From Calliopsis andreniformis (Eukaryota; Arthropoda; Insecta; Hymenoptera; Andrenidae), in assembly GCF_051401765.1 (NCBI RefSeq), contig NC_135066.1, positions 18,207,001-18,271,000 of the forward strand: DNA of 64,000 nt, given 5' to 3'. Shown here piece after piece: positions 48,401 through 64,000 of this stretch. The position numbers and the translations under genes are program-made. The notes under the pieces are model-generated. The model was not told the DNA's origin, searched no databases, and saw only the letters and a list, made by a program, of their open reading frames with translations. Position 1 is the stretch's first letter. The number at the start of each line of letters is the position of its first letter.

Positions 48401-51400
48401 AGGATATGTTCCGCAGTGCACGGAAGGTAGGTTGCAAGACGAGGAACTACTTACTTAGTAATTTTATGGATGGAGAGTGGGAAGGTTTCGCGTGGAATGG
48501 AGTTGGCAGGTGTTTGATGTGGAAAGGTGGTTGGGTGAGTGGTTGCCAGGAATATCTGTATAGGTACTTCATGTGGTGAGGTCAGTCGTTGTAATATGGA
48601 GATTGAAATGTTAGGGAACCTTGATAATGTTATTTACTTCTTTTTAGAATATTATTTACTTACTAAGTAATAAGTATAGTAAGGCATTTCACATTAGCAG
48701 ATATTTGTGGGAAAATAAATCAATTCTATAAAAAATAGAAAATTGCTTATAATAATATTCGTATAGTTATTTAGCAGTGATATTTCATATTTTAGATGGA
48801 GGCTACGAAACCAGGCAGTGCTCCAGAAACGGTTTAGTATGCTGGTGCGTAGATAACAACGGCAGGAAAATCTCTGGCTCCATGGGACCTGCAGAAAAAA
48901 TCGATTGCAAGTTGATAACGAAGGGAAGATCCCTTCCGGCCTCCTGTGTCTCCCAACAGTGCGCGCAAGTTTGCCAATATGGGTTCAAAACCGACGCCTC
49001 TGGGTGTCCCACTTGCGAATGCGACGACCCTTGCGAAGGGTAAGCCAGTCCCAATTCCAATCACAATTATCAAAATTAAACTTAACATAACATATTCTCC
49101 TACCTTTGAATCTATATTTTTCTAGTTTTCCCTGTCCAGAAAGGGAGGAATGCGTGTTAACCAAAGAGGACGGCTGTCCAGATTTCCTTTGTCCAACAAA
49201 ACCAGAATGCAGGCCCAAGAAAACCTACAAAAGCCCCTGCACTTATGGAACTCCCCTGATCGACGACGATCGCAACGCAATGACCTGCTCCGAGAACAGC
49301 ACTTGTCCACAGCGTTACGAATGCACTGTCGTCCCGGAGGCTGGTCAGTCAGTCTGCTGCATGACATCAGCGAACTCGACCCGACCACAAACTAGTAAGA
49401 TACCCCTCGAACTCGACGAAACTGAAATCGTAAAACCAATTTAAGTTTAAATGAGAGCGAAAACTCGAAACTCAATTATTCCATTGCAGTGTGCGAGTAT
49501 CTGCAGGAGTTCAATGACCGCATGGAAGGTACAAGGGAGGACATGTCTCTGGCTATTCCACCACCCCAGTGCGAGGCAGACGGCAGCTACAAGCCTCTGC
49601 AGTGCCATAATGGCACCTGTTCCTGTGTCAACGATCGCGGAGTCATATTAAAGACCGGGGTAAATCGCAGCACTGACTGCGACGAGATGAAGGACCTCTT
49701 GAAATTATGCGGCTCTTTATCCTGCGACCTGGTCTGCCCCTATGGCTACGGAGTGGACGCGACAGGCTGCGAGCAATGTCGCTGTCACGACCCCTGTAAA
49801 GACGTATCTTGCGGTCTCCATGAAACCTGTACAATGGTCGACGTGAATTGCGGCTCGGGACAATACTGTCCAGCCGTGCCAGCTTGTCTAGCCATGAAAC
49901 CAGGACAGTGTCCGTATTTAGTACCAAGCTCCTCCAGCTGCGAACTACAATGCAGCAATGATCAAGAGTGCTCAACGTCGGAGAAGTGCTGCTCCACAGG
50001 TTGTGGGACACAGTGTGTGGCGCCAGTCATGGCTACAGCTTGTCAGCATGCTCGAGCTGTGGCGGAACACGCGGCGAGAGAGTCTGGGGAGCCAGCTAGG
50101 AGGACCTATATTCCCAGGTGCGATGCCAGTGGAGCGTTCGAGCCTGTTCAATGTCACAATGGAATGTGTTGGTGCGTTGACGAGGAAGGTAGAGAGGCTG
50201 CGGGTACCAGAGTCCTAGAAGGTGTGGTTCCCAAGTGTAGCATGCCTCTGAGGTGCCCAGACATCGATTGCAAGCTCGATTGTCCGGAAGGATTCGAACT
50301 GGACCCCGACAGCGGCTGTCCGACCTGTTCCTGTCGGGATCCTTGCAAGAGTGTCACTTGTCGAGGGGAAAATGAAGCTTGTAGAATGGTTGAAGTGGCC
50401 TGTAGCGTGCCACCGTGTCCTCCTGTGCCAGTGTGCTTACCTAAGAAAGATAATCCATGTCCAAATGGTTCGCCACTGTTGGATCAAGACGGATCTCCCG
50501 CGACTTGCGGTCCACATGGTCATCACTGCCCATCGACACATAAATGTGAACTGTCTCCCTTAGACGAGTACGCTGTGTGCTGTCCTAAACCTCGCGAGGT
50601 GTGCTTCGAGCCTCCCAGGAAGGTCCCATGCAACCCAGTGATGGGCTTCAACGAAACAGAGCGGTGGTACTTCGACCCAGAACGCAACGAGTGCAGAAGG
50701 AAGACCGAGTGCACGTTAGGTCACAACGATTTCACGAGTCGCCTGGTTTGCGACACCGTTTGTCCAGTGCTCTCCCAGTGCGAGAGGCTCAGAGAGAAGA
50801 ACTTAAAGACCTCGCAGAGGTTGAAGCAGCCAACGTTCCTGCCCAGATGCGATCCAGAGACAGGCATGTGGGAGCCTGTGCAGTGTCTGGAGCACGTTGG
50901 CGTTTGTTGGTGCGTGAACAGAAAGGGTCAGCCAGTGAAGGGTTCGCTTACTAGGGGACCGGAGCCGAAGTGTAACTTCAGGCAGGCCAGGCGGGGAGGC
51001 AGGGGGCCGGCCATACAAGAAATCGACCGTGAAATTCAAGCGTTCATGGAGAACGCTTTGATAAACTTGGAAACCGACACTGAAAAGCAAATCGGGAAGG
51101 TATTGGGTACTAGGTGTCAGGCGATGAAGGACAAAGGCCACGTTCCGGCTATCTGCGACCGCCAGGGTAGATTCGAGCCCACCCAGTGCGCCGGGGACAC
51201 TTGCTGGTGCGTCGATGAAGCGGGAAATCAGCTGATTGGCTCGGAGCCTTTCCTCAAAGGAACGAACATATGCTGTAAGTCGCGCGAAACTGGCTGCTGT
51301 GTATTTTTAATCACCATTTTTCAACCAAACGACTATATTCTACTAAATATTTTTAGTACCAACCCCTGTGGAGGCAGTGGAAGTCACTCTACGCTTCCCG

Positions 51401-52080
51401 GGTCGATTCCTCGCCGATGATGAGAATACTTTCGTTAGAAAAGCGGAGGATCTCCTCCACGACCTAGGCGCTAGACTGAAGAATAACGTACGAGTAGAAA
51501 TTAACCAAGATTCGGCCATATTAAGTTTCGATATAATAGGTCCAAATAAGGTCGATATAGCGTTTCACTTAGAAGAATTGACAAGAATACAGAAACTGTC
51601 GATGCTGGGGTCCTTCGCAGACGCGACCACGTCTCGGTTTACGCATAGAGCTACTCCAATGGCCATGCAAAGTAGAATCGTCGCTTTGGAGCAGCGAGAA
51701 ATCCTAACAGAAGTAGAAACGCCCGTTTACCAGACGGCCACTCTGGTCCTGGCCGCTGGAAGCGCTTTCATCATCAGCAGCCTGTTGATTCTGTTGATGC
51801 TGTATCGCAAAAAGGTATACTACTCAATTTTTTTCATTTATAGTGTTTTTTTTATGCAATATGAAACTATGTTGTAAAAGCCACAAATCTCGAACTACTT
51901 TATCCTTTCTTTTAGATAAAAATAAAGGACCCAACAAAGTCGCTGGCAGCAGATCAACATTTCCTTGCATACCAGCAACCAGTGTATGTGATATCAGGTG
52001 TAGATCAGGAAGAGAAGAAGAAGGACATCACCGAAGTGCAGGAGAGCACGTCTACGTCGGCAGTCGTGGTCGGAACCTAA
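42429..52080 (+). CDS. Mosaic WAP/thyroglobulin/antistasin/Kunitz single-pass membrane protein
   Basis: Eight coding exons: 42429-42525, 46829-47259, 47880-48426, 48796-49039, 49126-49394, 49490-51274, 51357-51814 and 51916-52080. All are GT-AG and the product is 1331 aa. Order: signal peptide (1-32); WAP-like modules near 40-80, 284-324 and 667-706; six thyroglobulin type-1 domains (about 88-156, 332-396, 530-593, 714-779, 960-1024, 1072-1124), four with CWCVD, one CWCVN, one CSCVN; antistasin-like GCPxCxCxDPC segments after four of them; a Kunitz-like segment (901-954) with altered spacing; a SEA-like membrane-proximal region (about 1126-1230); a transmembrane helix (about 1251-1274) followed by RKK; and a 54-residue tail. 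These modules inhibit serine or cysteine proteases in other proteins, so a cell-surface protease-regulating or adhesion role is inferred. I do not recognise a named orthologue. Intron 1 is 4.3 kb; introns 2 and 3 are 620 and 369 bp without genes. Confidence 0.93.
46361..46410 (+). pseudogene. Decayed duplicate of the start of receptor exon 2
   Basis: GTGCCATACTTGAAGG onward aligns with the beginning of the real exon (GTGCCATCGTTGAAGG from 46828): about 31 of the first 41 positions match by eye. The copy lies 467 bp upstream. In the exon frame it soon meets a TAA (GAG TAA), and it lacks a good acceptor, so it is an exon fossil and not an alternative exon. Confidence 0.6.
46425..46800 (+). repeat. 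Dispersed repeat, copy B, immediately upstream of receptor exon 2
   Basis: Same orientation and order of blocks as 40560-40935, with the clearest identity at CAGTGTTTTG, AAGTTATA(C/T)TGGA, AAGATTAAG and GGTAATGTA. It ends about 30 bp before the functional acceptor at 46828. Confidence 0.65.
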
Positions 52081-52566
52081 GAACGAACGAAACCGATCGA
52101 CACCCGTAGATCGTTCTTATTCCGATATTTAGTCATGATCGAAGTCACGTCTACATAATCCACTCCTCTCATTTCGATAATATATTTATTCTTAAACACG
52201 AGATTCATCGCGATTGATAGAATCGACGGTCGACCGAATGGATTGCAAGCGGTACTTCCTTCGTCGTGAATCGCGATACAGGGAACAGAATTCGCGTTCC
52301 CATCGAGTTTATGATACAGGACGTACATACTTGCGATACTTTACGGGGAGGGGAAAAAGAAAACTAATTCGGTCGGTCGCCGAAAAAGTAGTTCTCAGGT
52401 GGTACGAGATCTGATAATTCTCGCGGGTTTCTCTGTTTCTACGTCGATTGCCGCCAACGCAGAAACGTCCTGGCCCCTGAGGATCGACGCGAGGATGTTG
52501 TTGCGTTAATGTGTATCGTAGGTGTAAATATTAGATTGATACTATGTTCGTTTATTTATATAGCTC

Positions 52567-52572
52567 AATAAA
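52567..52572 (+). terminator. Candidate poly(A) signal of the mosaic receptor
   Basis: AATAAA 487 nt after the stop codon. A second AATAAA lies at 52737-52742. Confidence 0.5.
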
Positions 52573-53719
52573 TACCAGACATTCCTTTACTCGTCGAGAA
52601 CCGTTATTTTCGACACGATATCGCGGTTGTCCTTCCGCCGCGGTCGATTCGAATCCTTGCTCGACCAATGAGGGACCTGTTCCCCTTAATCCTGGTTTCC
52701 AACTTCCTACGCGTGGGACGTTACTCGAACATCGGCAATAAAACCTGATAAAAAGGAACAGAATCCATCCTCTTTCTAAAACAGTTATCTTCAAACAAAA
52801 CCGGTATACTTCCTACACAATCCGAATCAGCCTTTGCTGGATACCAACACCGCAAGTAGAAGCGCGCTTTTCCAGTCAGACGCCCGCCAATCAGATGGCT
52901 GCACATGACCGTACCGTAGCCACTTGTTCCGCAAGCTCTTCAATCTCCAGGCTTTCCTAACTGTACCCTCTGCAACTAACCGCTCAGATAGATGCAATTT
53001 CTATAAAAGAACCTGTAGCAACCTAATTCTACCTCATTCATCCTGATACAACATGTCCATAAGTAAACGAAAGTGGAAAAGCTTCGACACTGAAGCAAAC
53101 AGATAAAACGTTGGGTGGAAACGCAGCCTGAGCTTTTTCGACGAAGACGCACGAGATGTGCCGAGCAGGCTCCGAGGCCGAGACCGAGTCGCCCTTTAGA
53201 CGAAGCGCGGAGTGACCAATCGAGCGGTTCGGATCGGTGGGGGCTGGCAAGGGACGGTAAACGAGTGCTTATCGCGGTACGCCATCCTCGTACGATTGCG
53301 GGACAAGCTTCCTCCGGGTGTTCGGCGACGACGCCTCGTGTTCCCGCAGCTCGGGCGGGCCGTTTCGAGCGAGCAAGCAGAAACAAGTCAAAAAAAAAGG
53401 GAAAAGGGGGAACGCGAACGGGGGAAGGATAGGGAAACCGAGGACAGAAAGAGGAGCTTTAATGGCTCTCAGGCGCTTGGGAACGCAGGGACAGGGCTTG
53501 CACTCGCGAACGGGGCGCCTCGCAAAAAGCAGCATCGCCTCGCGTTCGCAGCTCCTGCTGCATCCGCCGCCTCTGCGTCACGGCCTCGCCGGAGGACTCC
53601 TCCTGTTGCTACCGTCGTCGATTCGGCTTCCGTTTCCGTCTCTGTTATGCGTGAACGCGAGGCGAACCGAGTGTTTATAACTGCACGGTGCTGGTGGCAG
53701 TGACGAAGGGAAAGGGAAA

Positions 53720-53840
53720 GGGAGGAGGAGAAAGAAAGAGAGAGAGAGAGAGAGGGAGAAGGGGAAAGAACTCGGGAGAGACAGAGACGAGTGTCGTGTG
53801 CCTACGCGAAAGAAAGAGAGAGAGAGAGAAGAGGAGGCTC
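53720..53840. repeat. GA/GAGA repeats upstream of Pkc98E
   Basis: Two runs of GAGAGA (about 53735-53752 and 53812-53830) within a purine-rich stretch 350-450 bp before the start codon. GAGAG is the core site of insect GAGA factor, so a role in promoter opening is possible but not shown. Confidence 0.6.
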
Positions 53841-54185
53841 GTCGAACGAAATATTCGAAGCGGTGCGCCACACATTTGTACGGGGAAGGTCGTATGTATT
53901 TACCCGCGCGAGGAAACCACTCGTGAGACGTTCCTCTTCGAAAACACCTCTCCTGGCAGACATATCGAAACCCTCACGAACGCGACTGCAGTTGCGACCA
54001 GAACTTGCCGTGGATCGTGGCCACGGTTCGATCTAGTTTCGCTCGCGGAGCAGCTGACTCGATTCTGGATAACCTGAGCGCTCGGCCCGAAGTGTCAGCT
54101 CGTCGACAGGCGTGACAGCCCGTCGACTGGCTCCTCCGTCCTCCAGTCCTCCCGTTTTTCTGGTGATATCCCGCCACGGTCCACG

Positions 54186-58949
<4,764 letters not shown>

Positions 58950-60118
58950 GGAACAAGAATCAGGGAACGAAGAGGATAAAAATGTTAATGTCGTCTTAAC
59001 GCTTCTCGCTTAGAAAATTGGCGATGGTGCCAATGTGCAAAGCTGAACATCGGCGTTTTGAAGCTGCTCGGGGTCTCCTTTGTATTTTGTCTCTGCCAGA
59101 GATAAAGCTATGCGGAAGTATGTTCAAGCTGCAAAATGTATAACGGAGACAACTGAGAAAATCGGAAATCTTCAGCTACGAATTTAGACAGAAAGAACCG
59201 GAAATTTTTGCAGGGTTATTGGTCGTTAACGAGCAAATGTGACATTAATTTAACGTAAGCAGACATGCGTTTGGATCTAAGTGTCTTAAGGTTTGGGAAA
59301 AGTTACAATTTTCTTTTCATTCTCATGAAAAGCTGAAGACGAGCGTGATCGAGAGGAAACGCTAAGGTGAAATTCAATTTGCGATGTTTAACAAAGAGGA
59401 CAAAATATTCTTTGAGAATTGAGTACTGCTTAAGAAACTTAGTACAAAAATCGAGAGGAAAAAGCACAGAGAATCATTTTCGGTGACGAGGCGATAAAGG
59501 TCGCTGGGCGATCTGTTATTTTCTGTTGAATTGATATTACAAATATATGTACAGACACACATATATAATACTGTTAGTAACCTCTACAGAAGTATTATAA
59601 CGAGAGAAGATTTAAATGCGCAGGATTTTTTCATTGACTTATTCGTATATTTCGTTTCCTCTCAAAGCGCTTTTAGAGAATTCCTTCTATACGAAATGTT
59701 TTATACTGGTAAAAAAAATTACGCACAGGAGCATCCTTGAGTCTGAAAGATGGGAAAAATATTGACATTAATTTAATATTTTTTTAAAAAGAATATTCAG
59801 TTCTGCTTTAATATATGTCTGGAGAATTTTTTCTGATTTACAGGCTCACGGTGACATCGTGTATAAAGACTTGACACTCATTACATGTTTCTTTCTCTTG
59901 GCGCTTATGTACTTACGCGATAATTGTGTTGCAAACTATACAATTCATTATTATAACCAGAAGAAACAGTCAAAAGATATCATAGAGACATTTCGATACA
60001 TTGCTTAAAAACTACGTCGAGTTTTAGGTTTTTAGTGTAGTGATCGAGTGTAGTCAAGACTGAACATAAGCTGGGCTTAAGTTTCAAGTGAAACACCAGC
60101 GAGCGCAACTTAACATAA

Positions 60119-60301
60119 ATGTCGAGTCTGTACGAAACACCTGTGCGTATAGAAAGAGAGAATAACCATAGAGAACCGGGAAGTTGTATTCCTGTTCGAA
60201 TGAGATCTGGCTTCTTCGAACGGTCTAAAACTTTTCGTCGAGCTTTATCCAGAGGAGCATCTCGCAGCGCTTCTCCGATAGGTTTTAAATTAAATAAATG
60301 A
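60119..60301 (+). CDS. Candidate 60-codon basic small ORF downstream of Pkc98E
   Basis: ATG directly follows an in-frame TAA (TAAATG), so the ORF is complete: 60 residues and a TGA. The sequence is not low-complexity in its first half (MSSLYETPVRIEREN) and becomes Arg/Ser-rich (RSKTFRRALSRGASRSASP), with several basic-x-Ser/Thr motifs of the kind used by PKC/PKA-type kinases. No known family is recognised. It lies 1.17 kb after the Pkc98E stop, either in a long 3' UTR or as a separate small gene. The final codons overlap an AATAAA. Confidence 0.35.
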   Translation: MSSLYETPVRIERENNHREPGSCIPVRMRSGFFERSKTFRRALSRGASRSASPIGFKLNK

Positions 60302-60445
60302 AAGGAAACAAGAAGCTATGCTCGCGTGGTGAAGATCGAGCAGGATACGATCTGATCAGGCGGTCATAGTATTTCATACTTAAAAATAGGATTTTAAGCG
60401 ATGATAGTCATGACGGGGCGACCACTGGTGGTCGCCGTCAATGTT

Positions 60446-60490
60446 ACATAAATGATATAAATGATATAGTATATATAATATCATTTATGT
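60446..60490. repeat. Perfect 13-bp inverted repeat (AT-rich hairpin)
   Basis: ACATAAATGATAT at 60446-60458 and its exact reverse complement at 60478-60490, with a 19-nt AT-rich loop that also contains a direct copy of AAATGATAT. It could form a stem in a Pkc98E 3' UTR; function unknown. Confidence 0.6.
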
Positions 60491-63400
60491 ATATATATAT
60501 GTGTACGTACGCGTATAAATTTAACTTATTGTATCATACGCCTAAGGGAAAAGTGCAGTGAACAGAAGAAAACCGTAATTAGGAACACTCGAAATGATCA
60601 AATATGTAATTACGTAGAATTTTCGGAGTTTTCGGGTTTTCCAAACCGGTGAAATTATTGCCCGAGCGTAGTTAAAATTTACCGCCAAGCGAATTAAGAG
60701 AACAATATCCACTTAGCGATATTTGATGCACCTTCCAGAATCTACGTATGTGTTGTCTCTAGTTAGGTGTCTCTTTAAGGCTTGAAGCATCAACTCGTGT
60801 ACTTAAATTAGGAAAGCTGAAAGCTCTTTTAGTGTTAAGTGGTAAATTAGTTGAGCCTTATTCGTAAGTGTGAAAACCACTGAAGCGCGTAAAACAAACG
60901 TAAGATCAGTAAACGTTATATCTTAGATCGAACATAGCGCTCTTGTCGCTGACAAAGATAACAATTTATCAAAAAAAAATATAGGAAAGATATATTTCGA
61001 GAGTAAGAGAAGAAAAATACTCTGTATAAACCGGGTACATTATCACGTCGTTTTGTGCCCTATCGAGTTTGCATCAATGATTCCCTTCAGTTTCCCCAAA
61101 GCTACGCAACCAGATGGCTCGATCGTGAATGAATCACGCACGGCCGCGAATGGAATCTTCGATGCAAACGATCGTCATTGATAGTTCTAAAAAAACGATC
61201 AAGCCGTCAATAGTAATAATAGCGTAACGAATAGTTAACGATATGTTTAGTAATCATAATTTGAATCCGAGAACTGCGGCGAAATCGTAACAGTAGCGCA
61301 AGAGATATGCGAGAAACAAATATTTTAGCGTGTCTGTCGCGCAGTGAGCCACTGGACGACAAACACTCAGCCCCAGATTGTATTCCAGTGGCTCGTTGTC
61401 GGTACAGAACCTACGAGTCGGTGTCGTAATCATTGTTGTGTCGTACTCGTACATTTCTATGTCCTCCGTAGACTTAGGGCCCTTTAGAAAAGAAACAAAA
61501 CCATTCATAGAATATACTTGTGTCGGCCAAGAATATGTCTGTCGCCCTCTGTGCCCTTCGACTCTGTGCAGGACTCGAAGAGCAAGTGGGCGCAGCGTCA
61601 AAAGCGATCAAGATGAGCGAAACAATGTTCCCAAAGACACGACACGTCTCGTGTACTCGTCGCAGGGTGTTAGGAAATAACGACACGCAGGATGAATGCC
61701 ATCAGTACAAGGAGAATTAATTTAGGAGCGTATATGTACATACAACGCTGCTTTTTCAAGTGGCGTCGCGATTATTGGAGAAGAACGATGATCGTTTACA
61801 TGTAAACGTAGCTGATCGTACTTTCTTACAGCTTTTGCTTGCATAGCAATAATTACGACCAGTGACCACAGTATCCTATTGATGTGTCGATGATCGTGTT
61901 GGTGATATTCTCCGTGTACTGAATTCAGGGTGCTGTATCCTTATCGATAGTGATTCTTTTCCTTAGTATTCGTATTATTGTGAATTTATCAGTATGGATG
62001 TTATACTTGACTCACAGTTCTGAGGAAACTTGAGAGTCTTTGTTAATATTGTGTCACAGGTAGAATTATTTGCCAGACAAATGCAAATAATTGAGGTGAT
62101 AAGGTCGATCAGGATCAGCACTCGATTTGATCGTCTTCGTCCGTGCACTTACCGTGAATCTAGTCAGAAGAAAATTACCGAAGCTCGACGTTTCGAGCCT
62201 GCAAGGGTGCATTCGGAACAAGGAGAGATAGACGAGTTAGTCCGGCCTACGCTTAAAAAAAGACGGTTTCGCGCGTTATTTCGACAGAAAATTACTGCTG
62301 TACTGTGTACCTATAGTTACGTCTAGGATTATCGTGTAATTACATCCGTATGTTAAAAAGGAGAAAACAGAAAAAAAGGCAGAGGAAACAGAAGCACTCT
62401 ATCGTCACTAGGCGTAGCGAGGCGAGTTTCTGTTCCGGCGCGAGTCGCAGCACCCCGTACACGGTGTTCCATCGAGAACTGTACACGTTTTGTTCAGTTG
62501 CAAACCTCCGTTTTTGTCAGGAAATCGATTCTCGATGCATGTTGGGAAACGGCGTATTTAATGAGACGAGGGAAACGTAACGATTGCCGTCCTGAACACA
62601 TCGATACGACGAGCGAGATTAAATCGAACATCCATTCGGCTTTACGATTTGCGCGTAGAAAGTAGTAACCGATTAAATGCGATCGAATCGCGGATCCGTC
62701 GAAATTCCACGAAAGAAACCACTGTGCTCGGAGCGTTGTCTGTATCGATAATAGAGGATCGAGCCTCGTGATTCTATTTCTTACTAAAGAAAAAACGCGA
62801 TGGGAATATTAAAGTCGTAGCAACGTGTGATTATTGTTATATCGCAGCAACGGTTATCGAGCCGACAAAAACGGAATATATCTTTATTATAATTAACGTT
62901 ACTGAAATTAGTTTGTTCTCAGAAACGTGTGCCGTTTCGTTTATAGTAACGTTGTATTGTTTTTCACAGTATTTACCCAATGTCGCCGAAATCTTAATTT
63001 GTAATTTCGCACAAGTATTTTCAAATTCGCGTCTTAGCCGCGTTAATATTCATACGTTAAGACTGCTACATAGTTAGTAGAAATTATATACATATTTTTT
63101 TTTAGTTTTCTTCGAGCGCGTCAATCTTTTTTGTGGACTCTGTTTTTATAGTACTTTTTCCGGCATTTTGGTTTTTTTTTCTTTTTCTTTAAGCAGAAAT
63201 TGATTTCTACTTTTTACATTTCTAACGATGAGTTTGATATGTACGCGTTAAGCTTTTCTAACGATCGTGCATCTTTCGGCGCTGTTTGTATTTTTTATCA
63301 CCGCAAAAGAGAAAACCCGGGAGAGCATCTTTATACATATACATATACATAAACGACATATATACACTATAAATGTTCGACTATACGCGTTGTACAGTCA

Positions 63401-64000
63401 ACGGGATGTCCGTCAAACTTGATTCATTTTCGTTAGATACATATCTCCTTATTTCGATTCTCGAAGAGAACTATCGTCATTGATTTGGCGTACAAACAGG
63501 ATCCAGAGGTTGGGCAGAAATTAAAAAGCAGGAAATTGATTTACAAAAAAATATAAAATGGAAGTAGTTATACAGGAGTAAATTTAGTCAAGTTTTACGG
63601 TAGTCTGATAGAAGTAAAAGGAAAAAAAAACAAGTATATTGTGGACGATAGTGCTCTTGATAAGCGCCGATCCCTCAACCCCACCTACAAAACTCCTGAT
63701 AAATAAGTTTTCGTCGTGAGATTTTTTGTAATCGCTAGTCAGAATCGTATTAATAAGACGTGTTAAGGAAGAAACGCATCGTAGACGTTCCGCTGGCAAG
63801 TGTTGGCCACTGTCCTCGTTAAATCGCGCGCACCGGATGTCGTTCTAAAAAACGAGGGTAAAAAACGAGATCTGCGCGAATTTAACTGTGGTTTGCCAGC
63901 AAATGCAACGGTTCCCACGTTAACGAGGCGTCAGTCGATGTGCGTAAATAGCGCATGAAGTGGTATGTAAAGTTACATAAAAGAATCTATATATATATAT

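Larger units (their letters stand above)
52081..54185. other. Receptor 3' UTR and upstream region / 5' UTR of Pkc98E
   Basis: The first 0.5-0.7 kb is the receptor 3' UTR, ending at AATAAA 52567-52572 or 52737-52742. From about 53.1 kb the sequence is GC-rich and holds GA repeats up to the Pkc98E start codon. Open frames on both strands here are low-complexity (Arg/Ser/Leu-rich) and not supported as genes. Confidence 0.6.
58950..64000. other. Probable long Pkc98E 3' UTR and downstream non-coding DNA
   Basis: No second conserved gene is supported. Overlapping open frames on both strands at 61.25-61.72 kb and 62.0-62.6 kb show no recognisable domain. The region contains one small ORF candidate (60119), an AT-rich hairpin (60446-60490) and T-rich tracts near 63.1-63.2 kb. 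Where the transcript ends cannot be told from sequence alone. Confidence 0.5.

Noticed and set aside
53115..53871. Several overlapping open frames on both strands before Pkc98E
   Set aside because: They are produced by GC-rich and GA-repeat sequence; the peptides are Arg/Ser/Leu-rich and unrecognised.
61254..61720. Overlapping open frames on both strands of 60-115 codons
   Set aside because: Mutually overlapping, no recognisable family, no splice context. Most likely non-coding downstream DNA.

Overview
The window is nuclear DNA from an insect. The evidence is multi-exon genes with short GT-AG introns (many of 60-100 bp), insect-like orthologue sequences, AT-rich intergenic DNA broken by CpG/GC-rich islands, microsatellites, and short inverted-repeat elements ending in TTAA. 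GC heterogeneity and gene structure suggest a hymenopteran, perhaps a bee; that placement is inference. No CRISPR, operon or rRNA was seen, and no tRNA was recognised by eye.

Layout. (1) 1-9.3 kb is almost gene-free. It holds one short terminal exon (7576-7693, +) encoding the C-terminal 38 residues of RNA polymerase subunit Rpb8, and two adjacent small TTAA-flanked elements near 2.8-3.1 kb. (2) 9.3-21.2 kb is a compact housekeeping cluster: Wdr92 (-), Cap-G/NCAPG of condensin (-), the SKI2/twister exosome helicase (+) and Sec13 (-). Cap-G and the helicase are divergent across about 700 bp; the helicase and Sec13 converge with only 334 bp between stop codons. I rebuilt all four exon by exon with intact reading frames (357, 910, 1220 and 311 aa). 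(3) 21.2-42.4 kb has no gene I can support. It contains inverted-repeat elements, a hAT-like end, several minisatellites, GC-rich islands and a probable 5' non-coding exon near 28.6-28.7 kb. (4) 42.4-52.1 kb (+) encodes a 1331-aa mosaic single-pass membrane protein: signal peptide, three WAP-like, six thyroglobulin type-1, several antistasin-like and one Kunitz-like module, a membrane-proximal domain, a transmembrane helix and a short cytoplasmic tail. (5) 54.2-58.9 kb (+) encodes a novel-class protein kinase C (Pkc98E / PKC-epsilon type, 729 aa). (6) 58.95-64 kb is its probable 3' UTR and intergenic DNA, with a candidate 60-codon basic small ORF.

The genes act in separate processes: transcription (Rpb8), co-chaperone/dynein assembly (Wdr92), chromosome condensation (Cap-G), cytoplasmic RNA decay (SKI2), COPII transport and nuclear pore (Sec13), extracellular protease control or adhesion (mosaic protein) and diacylglycerol signalling (Pkc98E). 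The most unusual items are the mosaic inhibitor-type receptor and the decayed copies of one of its exon starts in its own introns, the isolated Rpb8 exon with no visible upstream exons, and the small ORF downstream of Pkc98E.
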